Shown one piece after another: positions 26,964-35,613 of a stretch of 63,999 nucleotides of DNA. The translations under genes and the position numbers were made by a program. The notes below the pieces were generated by a model. The model was not told where the DNA came from and did not search any database. It saw only the letters and a program-made list of their open reading frames with translations. Source of the DNA: T1Sed10-7 sp041686695 (GTDB lineage: Bacteria > Actinomycetota > Nitriliruptoria > Nitriliruptorales > Nitriliruptoraceae); assembly GCA_041686695.1 (NCBI GenBank), contig JAWLDJ010000005.1, positions 1 to 63,999 of the forward strand, read 5' to 3'. Within the stretch, counting starts at the first letter, position 1; every line of letters begins with the position of its first letter.

Positions 26964-27719
26964 TCATCCCCCGTGCTCCTCCCGCGTCCGCCGCTCCTGG
27001 TGCTCGCGCACCGACCGGCTCCGGCGCTGGTCCCCCTCGTCGCCGGCGGGGCGGCTGCCGAGATCCACCAGTTGGTCCTCGTGGCCGTAGAGCAGGACGA
27101 CATCGCCGGCTTGGAGCCGCGTGCCGGCCCCCGGTGCCCCGACGTAGCTGCCGTCCCTGCGACGCACCCCGAGTACCAGGACACCCTCGCCGGGCAGATC
27201 CAGCTCCTGCAGCCGGTGCCCGGCGAGCCAGTCATCGGCTGCGACCACCGACTCCTGGACGGCGTACTGGTCGGTGATCCCCAGCAACCGCGTGTAGTCC
27301 CTGATGTCCGCAGCGGTCCAGCGCGCCAGACGCTGCTCCAGCCGCCGGCGTAGGAACCGAGCGACCCGGTTGGACCTGATGAGCACGAGCAGGAGCAGCA
27401 GACCGACCACGAGGACCCCGATGCGTTGCGCTGCCTCGCGGGGATCGGCGGCGCTGAACCCGAGCACGAGCGACGCGATGATCGAGACGATGCCGGCGTT
27501 GCCCAGCAGCATGAGCCAGGACGCCACACGACGACGTGCCGGATCCCCCGTGATCGACTCCGCCTCCGAGGTCGTGAAGCCGACCCCCGTGAACATCGAC
27601 TGCGCCTGGAACCGAGCCGCATCCGAGGACAGGCCCGTGGCTTCGAGCGCGAGCGATCCGATACGGGTGGCTAGCACCGACAGCGACACCACCACGAGCA
27701 CCGCACCGATCGCGACCAT
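26964..27719 (-). CDS. Membrane protein with C-terminal TrkA-C domain (paralogue A)
   Basis: 251 residues. Three or so membrane helices: MVAIGAVLVVVSLSVLATRI, a pore-like loop SMFTGVGFTTSEAES, then two more hydrophobic segments near residues 65-110. The C-terminal soluble part is a TrkA-C domain (GVLVLGVRRRDGSYVGAPGAG, LQAGDVVLLYGHEDQL) that in other proteins binds nucleotides and gates ion transport. GAGGG lies about 5 bp upstream of the ATG. Its close paralogue sits at 29812-30609. The ion handled is unknown; K+ is a guess. Confidence 0.82.
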   Translation of the reverse strand: MVAIGAVLVVVSLSVLATRIGSLALEATGLSSDAARFQAQSMFTGVGFTTSEAESITGDPARRRVASWLMLLGNAGIVSIIASLVLGFSAADPREAAQRIGVLVVGLLLLLVLIRSNRVARFLRRRLEQRLARWTAADIRDYTRLLGITDQYAVQESVVAADDWLAGHRLQELDLPGEGVLVLGVRRRDGSYVGAPGAGTRLQAGDVVLLYGHEDQLVDLGSRPAGDEGDQRRSRSVREHQERRTREEHGG

Positions 27720-27942
27720 CGGGACCCTCTGTTCCTGCGGACGTCCAGCACCCACCGTGGCGCCGCCGCAGCAGCGGAGCGCTACGCCCTTCACCCCCGC
27801 CGGACGGCCGTGTCGACCCTAGTTGCTGGGCTTGGGACACTGATGGGCACGCCAGACGCCGCGCTCGAGCCGCTCGGTGACGGTCGCGGTCCTCCCATGC
27901 CACCACTCGTTGACCGTGCCCACGCAAGGGGAAGGACGTCGG

Positions 27943-28458
27943 ATGCGCAGGGTCCTGGAGCGCTACGTCTCGGAGGTCGTCTACGGCAGCAACGATGGCC
28001 TGGTCACGACCTTCGCGGTGGTGGCCGGTGTCACCGGTGCGGCTCTGGACAACAGCGTCATCCTGATCCTCGGGTTCGCCAGCCTGCTGGCTGACGGCGC
28101 CAGCATGGCCGCCAGTGACTTCCTGTCGCACCGCTCACGCGAGGCACGGGACGGCGTCGGCGGCGAACCACCCCCGTGGCGTACCGCTGGTGCGACCTTC
28201 CTGGCCTTCCTCGTCGCTGGTGCCGTGCCACTGGTCAGCTACCTCGTACCGATGCCGCAGGCCTGGCGTTTCCCGGTCGCAGCGCTGCTGACGGCCGTGA
28301 CCCTGTTCATGATCGGTGCCAGCCGTTCGGCCGTGACGTCGCGATCATGGTGGGTCAGCGGAACGGAGATGCTGGGGGTCGGGGCTGGAGCCGCCGCCAT
28401 CGCCTACATCGTCGGCAGGCTGTTGTCGGGTTTGACCGGGCCGGCGACGGGGGTCTGA
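27943..28458 (+). CDS. VIT-family (CCC1-like) membrane protein
   Basis: 171 residues with the VIT1 signature YVSEVVYGSNDGLVTTFAVVAGVTGA at the N-terminus and LASLLADGASMAASDFL, then three hydrophobic segments. Family members move Fe2+ or Mn2+ across membranes. It is shorter than the ~230 residues of classic members because the cytosolic metal-binding helical domain between TM2 and TM3 is reduced to about 20 residues. GGAAGG lies 8 bp before the ATG at 27943. It is divergent from the TrkA-C paralogue A gene. Confidence 0.85.
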   Translation: MRRVLERYVSEVVYGSNDGLVTTFAVVAGVTGAALDNSVILILGFASLLADGASMAASDFLSHRSREARDGVGGEPPPWRTAGATFLAFLVAGAVPLVSYLVPMPQAWRFPVAALLTAVTLFMIGASRSAVTSRSWWVSGTEMLGVGAGAAAIAYIVGRLLSGLTGPATGV

Positions 28459-28484
28459 TCCCGCTCCACGGACCGGTGACGGGG

Positions 28485-29636
28485 TCACCCTGGCGGCTCC
28501 GCAGCGTCCGTCTGGCTGCCGTCGTCGTCCGCGGGGCGATCGTGTGGCTCCTCGTCGTTGCGCTGGACGGTCGGCGACCGTTCGGACCCCGCCGATCCCT
28601 GCGGTGCCGTTGCGGTCCCGATGATCCGCGCGACCACGGCGACGACCGGCACCGCCACGAAAGCGCCCAGCACGCCGAGGACGAGACTGCCGGCGGTGAC
28701 CGAGAGCAGGACGACCAGGGGATGGAGCTGGATCGCACGGCTCTGGATATAGGGCTGGAGGATGTTGCCCTCGAGCTGCTGGACGGCCACGATGAGGCCG
28801 AGGACCAGGAGCGCGGCCACCAGGCCACCGTCCGCCAGCGCGACGAGCACGGCCAACCCGCCGGTGAGGATGGCTCCGATCAGCGGGAACAGGGCCCCGA
28901 AGAAGATCAGGACCGCGAGCGGCAGGGCCAGTGGGACGCCCAGGATCAGCAGCCCGATCCCGATGAACGTCGCGTCGGCGAGCGCGACGAGCAGCTGCCC
29001 GCGGAAGTACAGCCCGAGCGTCTCCCACGCCACGTCGGCGGCGGCGTTCCAGCGTGCGCGATAACGCGACGGTACGGCCGTGAGCAGCCCGTCCACCAGG
29101 CTGGGACCATCCTTGAGGTAGAAGAAGAGGATGACGGTCAGCAGCAGCAGCCCGGCCAACATCCGGACAGCCGCGGCACCGGCCGACAGCGCCTGATCGA
29201 CGTACTCGCCGACCTCACCGAGCCCATCGCGTACCGCCTCGAACAGATCGCTCGGTCCGTCGATACCCACACCGAACGGGTCGCCCTCAAGCAGGGCTTC
29301 GATCTCCTCGATCCCGCTGTTCGCCGACTCCACGAGATCGGGGAAGTCGGCAGCGACCAGGGGGACCATCGCGCCGATGATGGCGCCCACGACGAGCAGT
29401 GCGAGCAGCATCGATGCGAGCGCCGCCAGGCTGTGCGGTGCCCCCCATGCCTTCAGTCTCGCGGCGACGGGCGCGAGCAACGTGGCGGGGAACAGCGCCA
29501 GGACCAGCGGGATCACGATCAGGCTCAGCCGCGTCGCCACGAAGCCGAAGAGCACCAGGACGCCGACGATGCCGATGACCGCCCACGCCACCACGCCCGC
29601 TCGCGCGAGCCAGGATCGAGACGATCCCTCACTCAT
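28485..29636 (-). CDS. AI-2E-family transporter (DUF20/PerM)
   Basis: 383 residues with eight expected membrane helices and the family architecture: two N-terminal helices, a soluble region (residues about 85-150) and C-terminal hairpins with FFGALFPLIGAILTGG and QQLEGNILQPYIQSRAIQLHP, a highly conserved family motif. Members have been linked to AI-2 export and to Na+/H+ exchange. The C-terminal 45 residues are acidic and disordered. ATG at 29636 follows GAGG. It is convergent with the VIT gene. Confidence 0.92.
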   Translation of the reverse strand: MSEGSSRSWLARAGVVAWAVIGIVGVLVLFGFVATRLSLIVIPLVLALFPATLLAPVAARLKAWGAPHSLAALASMLLALLVVGAIIGAMVPLVAADFPDLVESANSGIEEIEALLEGDPFGVGIDGPSDLFEAVRDGLGEVGEYVDQALSAGAAAVRMLAGLLLLTVILFFYLKDGPSLVDGLLTAVPSRYRARWNAAADVAWETLGLYFRGQLLVALADATFIGIGLLILGVPLALPLAVLIFFGALFPLIGAILTGGLAVLVALADGGLVAALLVLGLIVAVQQLEGNILQPYIQSRAIQLHPLVVLLSVTAGSLVLGVLGAFVAVPVVAVVARIIGTATAPQGSAGSERSPTVQRNDEEPHDRPADDDGSQTDAAEPPG

Positions 29637-29775
29637 CGGCGCCTCGCGCTCCTGTGACGTCGGACCGGATCCGTGCACGCGATCGACCCTGCCACCTGCA
29701 TGACACCCCCGCAAGGCGGCTGATCGGCCCACTGGATCGCCAAGCGTGGTGCCCGCCCCTTTGGCCGGCACCGCC

Positions 29776-29792
29776 CCCGCACCTCGTGCGGG
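29776..29792. terminator. Hairpin between the AI-2E and TrkA-C genes
   Basis: A perfect 7-bp stem (CCCGCAC / GTGCGGG) with a 3-nt loop lies 20 bp after the stop of TrkA-C paralogue B and upstream of the AI-2E gene on the same strand. Probable terminator. Confidence 0.55.
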
Positions 29793-29811
29793 TAACCGGC
29801 GGCGACCAGGG

Positions 29812-30609
29812 CTAGGTACCCGGCTCCTCCGTCGTCCCCGGCTCAGCCGGCCTCCGGCGTTCGACGTCGCGATGCTCGGCCGCCCGCCGGTGGCGTGACT
29901 CACCCGCGACACCGCGCTGCCTGACGTCCAACTCGGCGATCTGGTCGCTGCGGCCGTACAGGATCAGCACGTCACCGGCGTCGATGCGCGTCTGTCCGTC
30001 CGGAGCACCGTCGTACGCGCCGTCGACACGCTGGACGCCGAGGACGATCACCCCCTCGTCGTTGAGCCGCAGTTCCGCCAACGTGTGCCCGGCGATCCAA
30101 TCCTGTTCGTCCACGAGCAGCTCGGAGACGGTGTAGCCGCCGTGGATCTCCAGCAGGGCCGCGTAGTCACGGATGTCCAGATCGGTGAAACGGCGCAGCG
30201 CCACCCGGATCACGCGCGACATCGCGCGGTCCACCGAACGCAGCTTCATCAGGCTGAGCAGGGCCAGGGTGCCGGCGACCAGCGCGAGCAGCGCCAGCGT
30301 GCTGCTGCCGCCGTCGGCCGAAGCGGTGCTGGCGAAGGTCAGCATCACCGAGGCCAGCACGGTCACGATCCCGGCCGAACCCATCAGCATCAAGGTCATC
30401 ACGATGCGGCGACGGACGGGGTGGTTGACCACCGACTCGGACTCGGTGGTCGTGAAACCCGCACCGGTCAGCGCCGAGCGCGCCTGGAAGCGCGCGGCCT
30501 GCTGCGACATCCCGGTGAGCGTGAGCGCGATGGTCGCGACGCGCGTCACGACCATGGACAGCAGGATCACGATGAACACCGTGATGATGGGTGCGACGGG
30601 GATCGACAC
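29812..30609 (-). CDS. Membrane protein with C-terminal TrkA-C domain (paralogue B)
   Basis: 265 residues with the same layout as the protein at 26964: N-terminal helix, pore-like SALTGAGFTTTESESVV, two further helices, and a TrkA-C domain (GVIVLGVQRVDGAYDGAPDG, IDAGDVLILYGRSDQIAEL). The GTG start at 30609 has GGAGG 5 bp upstream. The C-terminal tail is Arg/Glu-rich and low in order. The two paralogues bracket the VIT and AI-2E genes, so the block may come from duplication followed by insertion. Confidence 0.83.
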   Translation of the reverse strand: MSIPVAPIITVFIVILLSMVVTRVATIALTLTGMSQQAARFQARSALTGAGFTTTESESVVNHPVRRRIVMTLMLMGSAGIVTVLASVMLTFASTASADGGSSTLALLALVAGTLALLSLMKLRSVDRAMSRVIRVALRRFTDLDIRDYAALLEIHGGYTVSELLVDEQDWIAGHTLAELRLNDEGVIVLGVQRVDGAYDGAPDGQTRIDAGDVLILYGRSDQIAELDVRQRGVAGESRHRRAAEHRDVERRRPAEPGTTEEPGT

Positions 30610-30725
30610 TGGCGCCTCCTTGCCCACCGAAGGTAGGCCCCGATCCGTCTCGTGGGCGCCCGCTGGCCGGTCGATCGTCGCACGAGCACCGAACAACGAC
30701 CGAACGACCGGGTCGGCAGCTGCAG

Positions 30726-33700
30726 CTACCTCGCCGTCTGGAACTCGAGCGCGGTGATCGTCCCGCGACGCTCGAAGACCTCCGCCGACTCCGTCGTTGT
30801 GAGCGCGGCGCCGGCTCGCTCGACCTCGGCGCCGTCGTCACGGACGATGCGGACCCGGGCCGCATCCCCGCGCAGCACGCGCACCGGGGTCGCGCAGACG
30901 GTGAAGGCGTACCCGATCCTGTCGTCGTCCGTCCGCCACAGCTCCTCCGGGGGCAGCAGCGCAGGACCGAGACCGATCCGTCCGCCGTCGATGCGCAGTC
31001 CGAGCTCCCCCAGCCGGGTGAGCACCTCCTCCTTGACCTGCCCGGTCATGCCGGGCTGCTGCGCCCCGGCGTGCGCCGGCGTGTGCGAGTAGCAATCGGT
31101 GGGGAACGCGCCGTACACCTGCGGGTCCTTGCGGAAGCCGAGACCGTCGCGGATGCGGAGGTAGGCCTGCTCCAGCCGGCGGGCGATCCCCGCATCCCCG
31201 CCCTGCGCGGTCGCCTCGATGGTCCGCTCCTGCACGGCGAGCAGCAGCTTGGCGACCATGTGCCAGTAGATCGAGCCGATCCCCTCGTAGCCGTGCATGC
31301 CACCCGAGCGGCCCGTGAACGCATGGTGGTGGAACAGCTGCTCGTAGACCTCGTGCACCCTGGCTCGCTCCACGTCGTCGAGGTCGGTGGCCGCCAGGGC
31401 CCGCGTCAGCGCATCGGCGTTCTGGAGGTCGGCACGGAAGTGGAGGCCGCCGTCGGCGTCACGTTCGAGGATCGGCCGGCCCTCGGTGCGGGCCAGGTGG
31501 CGCAGCACGGGCTCCTCGTCGAGCAGCTGCGGCGGGAGGTGGTTGCGCTCGAGGAAGCTCGGTCTGGCCGCGGCGGGGTAGAGCAGGAAGGAGTCCTGGT
31601 CCGGCCGGTAGAGCGCAGAGCCGAACAACGACTCGATCAGCGCGACCGCCTCCTCGGCCTCCAGCACGGTCGTGCCGAGCACGGCGACCTGGCCCTCGAG
31701 CATGAGCGGCAGCTGGCGCACCTCGGCGGTGTCGACGTCGGGGAGCGCCAGCAGCTGGTAGGCGTGGTAGAGCCCGTCCGCGCGCCGACCGGCCCGGATC
31801 GATGCTCGCAGGTGCGCGAGCGCGGCACCGAGCAGGCGGGCGACGGTGGCCACCTCCACCTCGACGACCCTCGGATCGAAGCCGTCCGCGACCTGGCCAC
31901 GGTAGGTCTCGCCGGCGACGCCGAGCGCGTCGAGCAGCTGGCGCCGCGCCCGGGGCTCCGTCACCGAGCCCTCGGGGTCGTGGGACGCGAGGATCTCGGC
32001 GACGGCGTCGAGCCATCCCGCGACCGGTCGGGACAGCCTGAGAGCCCGCTGATCGCCCTCGACGATGATCCGATCGATGAAGCTCAGGTAGCGCTCCAGT
32101 TGGTAGAGCGTCACCATCGACAGCCCGTAGCCGGCCAGTGCGTTGTTCGCGTCGTTCCACTCCGGGCGCTGGGTGTTCATCCAGATGCCACCGCCCGCGA
32201 CGTAGCTGCACAGCTTCGCCAGGGCGGGAACGAGCAGCTTCTCCGCCATCGTCACCCGGATGAGTTCCCCGTCGGCGACGGCCAGCCGCCCGTCCGCGCC
32301 CACCTCCTCGACCCGGGCCGCCACCCGGGCGGCGCGCTCGGCCTCGTAGGTGATCGTGTCGCGGGGGTCGGCGAGCATGGCGTCGTGACCGGCGAGGCGG
32401 TAGGGCACGTCGGCGTAGGTGAACACCGGCTGGTCGAGCCAGGTGCCGAGCCCGTCGGGATCGGTGGCCTCCCAGCCCTCGAGCAGGCGCAGGAGGTAGA
32501 CGATCTGGTGATCGCCCCAGTAGCCGATGTTGCTCCACGGGTCGTCGGGATCCGGTACCTCCCAGTCGATCCCGTCGCGAGAGATCCGGTAGGGGTTGTA
32601 CCCATCGGGCGTGCTGGCGTTCAGGAACTTCGCGACCACGTTGGCGTGGTAGCGCGGGTAGGAGCGCAGCAGGGCCTCCCAGTTCTGGAAGATGTCGCGC
32701 CAGTTGCCCTCGTAGCTGAGCAGCGGACGGCCATCGTCATCGGTCACCCGGATCGAGAACCGGTTCCACGGCCGGCTCGGATCACCGTGCCGGCGGGAGA
32801 AGGTCAGCGGGAGGTACTCGAGCACCAGCCGGACCAGGTCCGGATCGTCGGAGGCATCCGCGAACGCCCGCAGCTCGGCGAGGTGGACCGCGGGCCCCAG
32901 GGCAGAGAGCTCACCGGCGTGGCGGTCGTGCACCTCCACGTGGCGTCGACGCAGGAAGTCCAGCAGATCGGTCACGGGGAGGTCGTACCCGTCGACGAAG
33001 GTCCCGCCGCGCATCGCGTTGAACAGCACGTTCGACAGGTGGTGCGCGTCGGCGACCGGGTCCGCACTCCGCTGGAAGGCGTCCACGCCGGCCAGCAGGG
33101 CCTCGAGCCGCATGGCACCCCGTCGGACATCGGCAGCCACGAGGTCGAGCGCCTCGCGATCGGCGGCCAGCCGCACCCGGTCATGGAGCTGGGCGTGCCC
33201 CAGTCCGATGTCGGCGACCAGCGACCAGGTGGCGCTCCCGCCCGCCGGCACGGTCACGGGCGCGCGCAACAGGTAGGCACCACGACGCCCTGTCAGCAGC
33301 TCGACCGGCGCACGCGCGCGTCCCCGCCACACGTCGTCGACGACCCGTTCGTCGAGGTGCACCTCGGCGTCCTCCAGGCCGGCGGACCACAGCAACGTCG
33401 CGGCCAGCGCCTCGGCCGGCTCCGCCCGGTCGGTGATCAGGGACTCCAGGGCGTAGATCGCGGCCGTCCCCCAGCGACCGGTCTCGGACCGTTTGTAGGC
33501 GTCGACGAGGTTGGACCGGAGCTGCTCGGTGACGGCGTCCACGCCCGTGGGCATCACGTCGAGCAGGCCGTCGAGCACCTCGACGCGCTGGCCGTGACCG
33601 GTCAGGTCGGCCAACTCCACCTTCCGGACCCAGCCGTAGGCCCGGGATGGTGCCCAGCTCGTGCGGACGCACAGGCCCCAGGCCGTGTTGACCTCCTCCA

Positions 33701-34061
33701 GCCACAGCGCGTCCCCCCGCACGTGCTTGGCGATGGCGCGCGTGCACCCGGCCGCAGGGCGGCGAGCGAAGGGTTGCCACACCTGGCGGTGACCGTCCAC
33801 CTCGCGGGCCACCAGGGTCAACGGACCGGAGACGCCGACGGCCCGGTGCAGGCGGTCGTCGGTCTCGTAAGGCAGGAACGCGTGGTCGGCGTCCCGGCGT
33901 CCCGCTGTCAGTGAGCCGGCGCTGGACACGAACATCCACAGGTCGCTGTCGGACACGACGGTGGTCAGGAACGGCGCCATCCGTTCCACGCCGTCGATCC
34001 GGTACCACTGCTGCCCGTCGACCTCGACGAGCCCACCGGTCACCTGCTGCTGCGTGCCCAC
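30726..34061 (-). CDS. Large uncharacterised protein, possibly a carbohydrate-active enzyme
   Basis: 1,111 residues with no signal peptide, so cytosolic. I do not recognise a named family. The long helical middle (for example GYWGDHQIVYLLRLLEGW, RPEWNDANNALAGYGLSM, HGYEGIGSIYWHMVAKLL) and recurrent acidic/aromatic motifs resemble (alpha/alpha)-barrel glycosidases and phosphorylases, and the N-terminal 300 residues look like a beta-sandwich. GTG at 34061 has AGGAAGGG 8 bp upstream. It is divergent by 73 bp from aldose 1-epimerase, supporting a sugar-related role. Which bond it acts on is unknown. Confidence 0.8.
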   Translation of the reverse strand: MGTQQQVTGGLVEVDGQQWYRIDGVERMAPFLTTVVSDSDLWMFVSSAGSLTAGRRDADHAFLPYETDDRLHRAVGVSGPLTLVAREVDGHRQVWQPFARRPAAGCTRAIAKHVRGDALWLEEVNTAWGLCVRTSWAPSRAYGWVRKVELADLTGHGQRVEVLDGLLDVMPTGVDAVTEQLRSNLVDAYKRSETGRWGTAAIYALESLITDRAEPAEALAATLLWSAGLEDAEVHLDERVVDDVWRGRARAPVELLTGRRGAYLLRAPVTVPAGGSATWSLVADIGLGHAQLHDRVRLAADREALDLVAADVRRGAMRLEALLAGVDAFQRSADPVADAHHLSNVLFNAMRGGTFVDGYDLPVTDLLDFLRRRHVEVHDRHAGELSALGPAVHLAELRAFADASDDPDLVRLVLEYLPLTFSRRHGDPSRPWNRFSIRVTDDDGRPLLSYEGNWRDIFQNWEALLRSYPRYHANVVAKFLNASTPDGYNPYRISRDGIDWEVPDPDDPWSNIGYWGDHQIVYLLRLLEGWEATDPDGLGTWLDQPVFTYADVPYRLAGHDAMLADPRDTITYEAERAARVAARVEEVGADGRLAVADGELIRVTMAEKLLVPALAKLCSYVAGGGIWMNTQRPEWNDANNALAGYGLSMVTLYQLERYLSFIDRIIVEGDQRALRLSRPVAGWLDAVAEILASHDPEGSVTEPRARRQLLDALGVAGETYRGQVADGFDPRVVEVEVATVARLLGAALAHLRASIRAGRRADGLYHAYQLLALPDVDTAEVRQLPLMLEGQVAVLGTTVLEAEEAVALIESLFGSALYRPDQDSFLLYPAAARPSFLERNHLPPQLLDEEPVLRHLARTEGRPILERDADGGLHFRADLQNADALTRALAATDLDDVERARVHEVYEQLFHHHAFTGRSGGMHGYEGIGSIYWHMVAKLLLAVQERTIEATAQGGDAGIARRLEQAYLRIRDGLGFRKDPQVYGAFPTDCYSHTPAHAGAQQPGMTGQVKEEVLTRLGELGLRIDGGRIGLGPALLPPEELWRTDDDRIGYAFTVCATPVRVLRGDAARVRIVRDDGAEVERAGAALTTTESAEVFERRGTITALEFQTAR

Positions 34062-34134
34062 GCCCGCGTCCCTTCCTCGTCCGCTCCCTACGCTAACCGC
34101 GCCACCGCTACCCGACCCCGTGGAGCACCACCCG

Positions 34135-35199
34135 ATGAGCACCTCCTCACGGACCCGACCCGGGGTCGTGGACTTCGGTCGACGCGCGGACGGGACACGC
34201 GCCCAGCTGGTCACGATCGGTCGATCGGACCACCTTCTCGCCAGGATCAGCGATCACGGCGCCACCCTCGTCGAGCTGCACGTCCCCGACCACGCCGGAC
34301 ACGTGGTGGACGTCGCGCTCGGGTTCGGTGACGTGGCCGGCTACGAGTCACCCAGCAACGCCTACCTCGGCGCGACCGTGGGCAGGGTGGCGAACCGCAT
34401 CGCCGACGCGACGTTCGAGTTGGAGGGGCGACGCTTCGAGCTCACCGACAACGAACCACCTCACCACCTGCACGGCGGTGGTGACGGCGCCTTCTCGCAG
34501 GTGCTGTGGCAGCTCGTCGCGCACGACGCCGACACCGTCGTCCTCCGCCACGTCAGCCCGGCCGGTGACGAGGGCTACCCCGGCAACGTCGAGGTGACGG
34601 CCACCTACCAGGTCAGGGAACAGGACCTCGTGATCGCCTATCGCGCCACGACCGATGCGCCGACGCCGTTGGACCTGACCAACCACGCCTACCTCAACCT
34701 CCGCGGTGACGGCGACGGCACCGTCCTCGATCACCGGCTGCAGGTGCTCGCCGACCAGGTGCTGGTCGTGGATGACGGACTCGTCCCGACCGGTGCCCTG
34801 GCCGGGGTCGCCTCGACACCGCTCGACCTGCGGACACCGACGCCGCTGCGCGAGCGGGTCGTCGCACTGGCAGAGACTTCAGCGCTCGGTCTGGACCATC
34901 ACTTCGTGCTGCGCAGCGAGCAGGACGACGTGCGCACCGTCGCGCGTCTCCACGATCCGTCGACCGGTCGGCACCTGGAGGTACTGACCGACCAACCCGG
35001 GTTGCAGGTGTACTCCGGGAACCGACTGGATCCGCCGGTCATCGGCAAGGACGGCCGCCGCTACCGCCGCCACGGGGGGCTGTGCCTCGAGGCGCACCAC
35101 CTCCCCGACGCGGTCCACCATCCCTACTTCCCCAGCGTCGTGCTCGAGCCTGGCGATGTCTACGAGCACACCACGATCCATCGGTTCTCCACGAGTTGA
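34135..35199 (+). CDS. galM: Aldose 1-epimerase (galactose mutarotase)
   Basis: 354 residues of the mutarotase beta-sandwich. The conserved strings are ATVGRVANRIA, NEPPHHLHGGGDG (His), DLTNHAYLNLRG (catalytic His) and LCLEAHHLPDA (catalytic Glu). It interconverts alpha and beta anomers of free aldoses. The ATG at 34135 has GGAG 10 bp upstream. It shares a 73-bp divergent promoter region with the large protein at 30726. Epimerases beside GH65-type or phosphorylase genes handle the anomer released, so it may serve that protein. Confidence 0.93.
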   Translation: MSTSSRTRPGVVDFGRRADGTRAQLVTIGRSDHLLARISDHGATLVELHVPDHAGHVVDVALGFGDVAGYESPSNAYLGATVGRVANRIADATFELEGRRFELTDNEPPHHLHGGGDGAFSQVLWQLVAHDADTVVLRHVSPAGDEGYPGNVEVTATYQVREQDLVIAYRATTDAPTPLDLTNHAYLNLRGDGDGTVLDHRLQVLADQVLVVDDGLVPTGALAGVASTPLDLRTPTPLRERVVALAETSALGLDHHFVLRSEQDDVRTVARLHDPSTGRHLEVLTDQPGLQVYSGNRLDPPVIGKDGRRYRRHGGLCLEAHHLPDAVHHPYFPSVVLEPGDVYEHTTIHRFSTS

Positions 35200-35232
35200 T
35201 CACGCTGCCCTGCCCGCCTCCAGGAGGCCGAG

Positions 35233-35604
35233 ATGATCGACGAGCTGCGCCAGCGCACCACCCAGGAGGTCTTCGACGACCACCTCCGCCTCGCTGCCGA
35301 GCACCGCTTCGAGGAGGACATCGAGCGCAACGTCGCACCGCACTGCGTCATCCTGGAACGCCGAGGCATCTTCCACGGCCGCGACGGCGCCCGGGAGCTC
35401 GCGCGCCTGCTCGAGGAGGAGCTCCCGGCGGCGCCCTACGTCTACCTCAACCGGCTGGTCGAGGGCAGGTTCGCGTTCCTGGAGTGGACCGCCGAGGCCG
35501 CCCAGACCCACGTGCGTGACGGTGCCGACTCCTTCGCCATCGAGGACGGCTGGATCGTCGCCCAGACGATCCACTACACCGTCGAGGACCGGCCCAGCGG
35601 GTGA
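35233..35604 (+). CDS. SnoaL/NTF2-like protein
   Basis: 123 residues with the cone-shaped alpha+beta NTF2 fold pattern: N-terminal helices, then HCVILERRGIFHGRDGARELA and a C-terminal sheet EDGWIVAQTIHYTVED. Such proteins serve as small-molecule isomerases, hydratases or binding modules. AGGAGG lies 6 bp before the ATG at 35233, and it follows galM by 33 bp so they may be one transcript. No catalytic residues can be assigned. Confidence 0.8.
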   Translation: MIDELRQRTTQEVFDDHLRLAAEHRFEEDIERNVAPHCVILERRGIFHGRDGARELARLLEEELPAAPYVYLNRLVEGRFAFLEWTAEAAQTHVRDGADSFAIEDGWIVAQTIHYTVEDRPSG

Positions 35605-35613
35605 CCGATCGCC

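Noticed and set aside
30591..33914. A very long open frame on the plus strand, opposite the 1,111-residue protein
   Set aside because: High-GC codon bias leaves antisense frames open. The minus-strand protein has a good ribosome site and protein-like composition; the antisense product is Arg/Gly/Val-rich without domain motifs.
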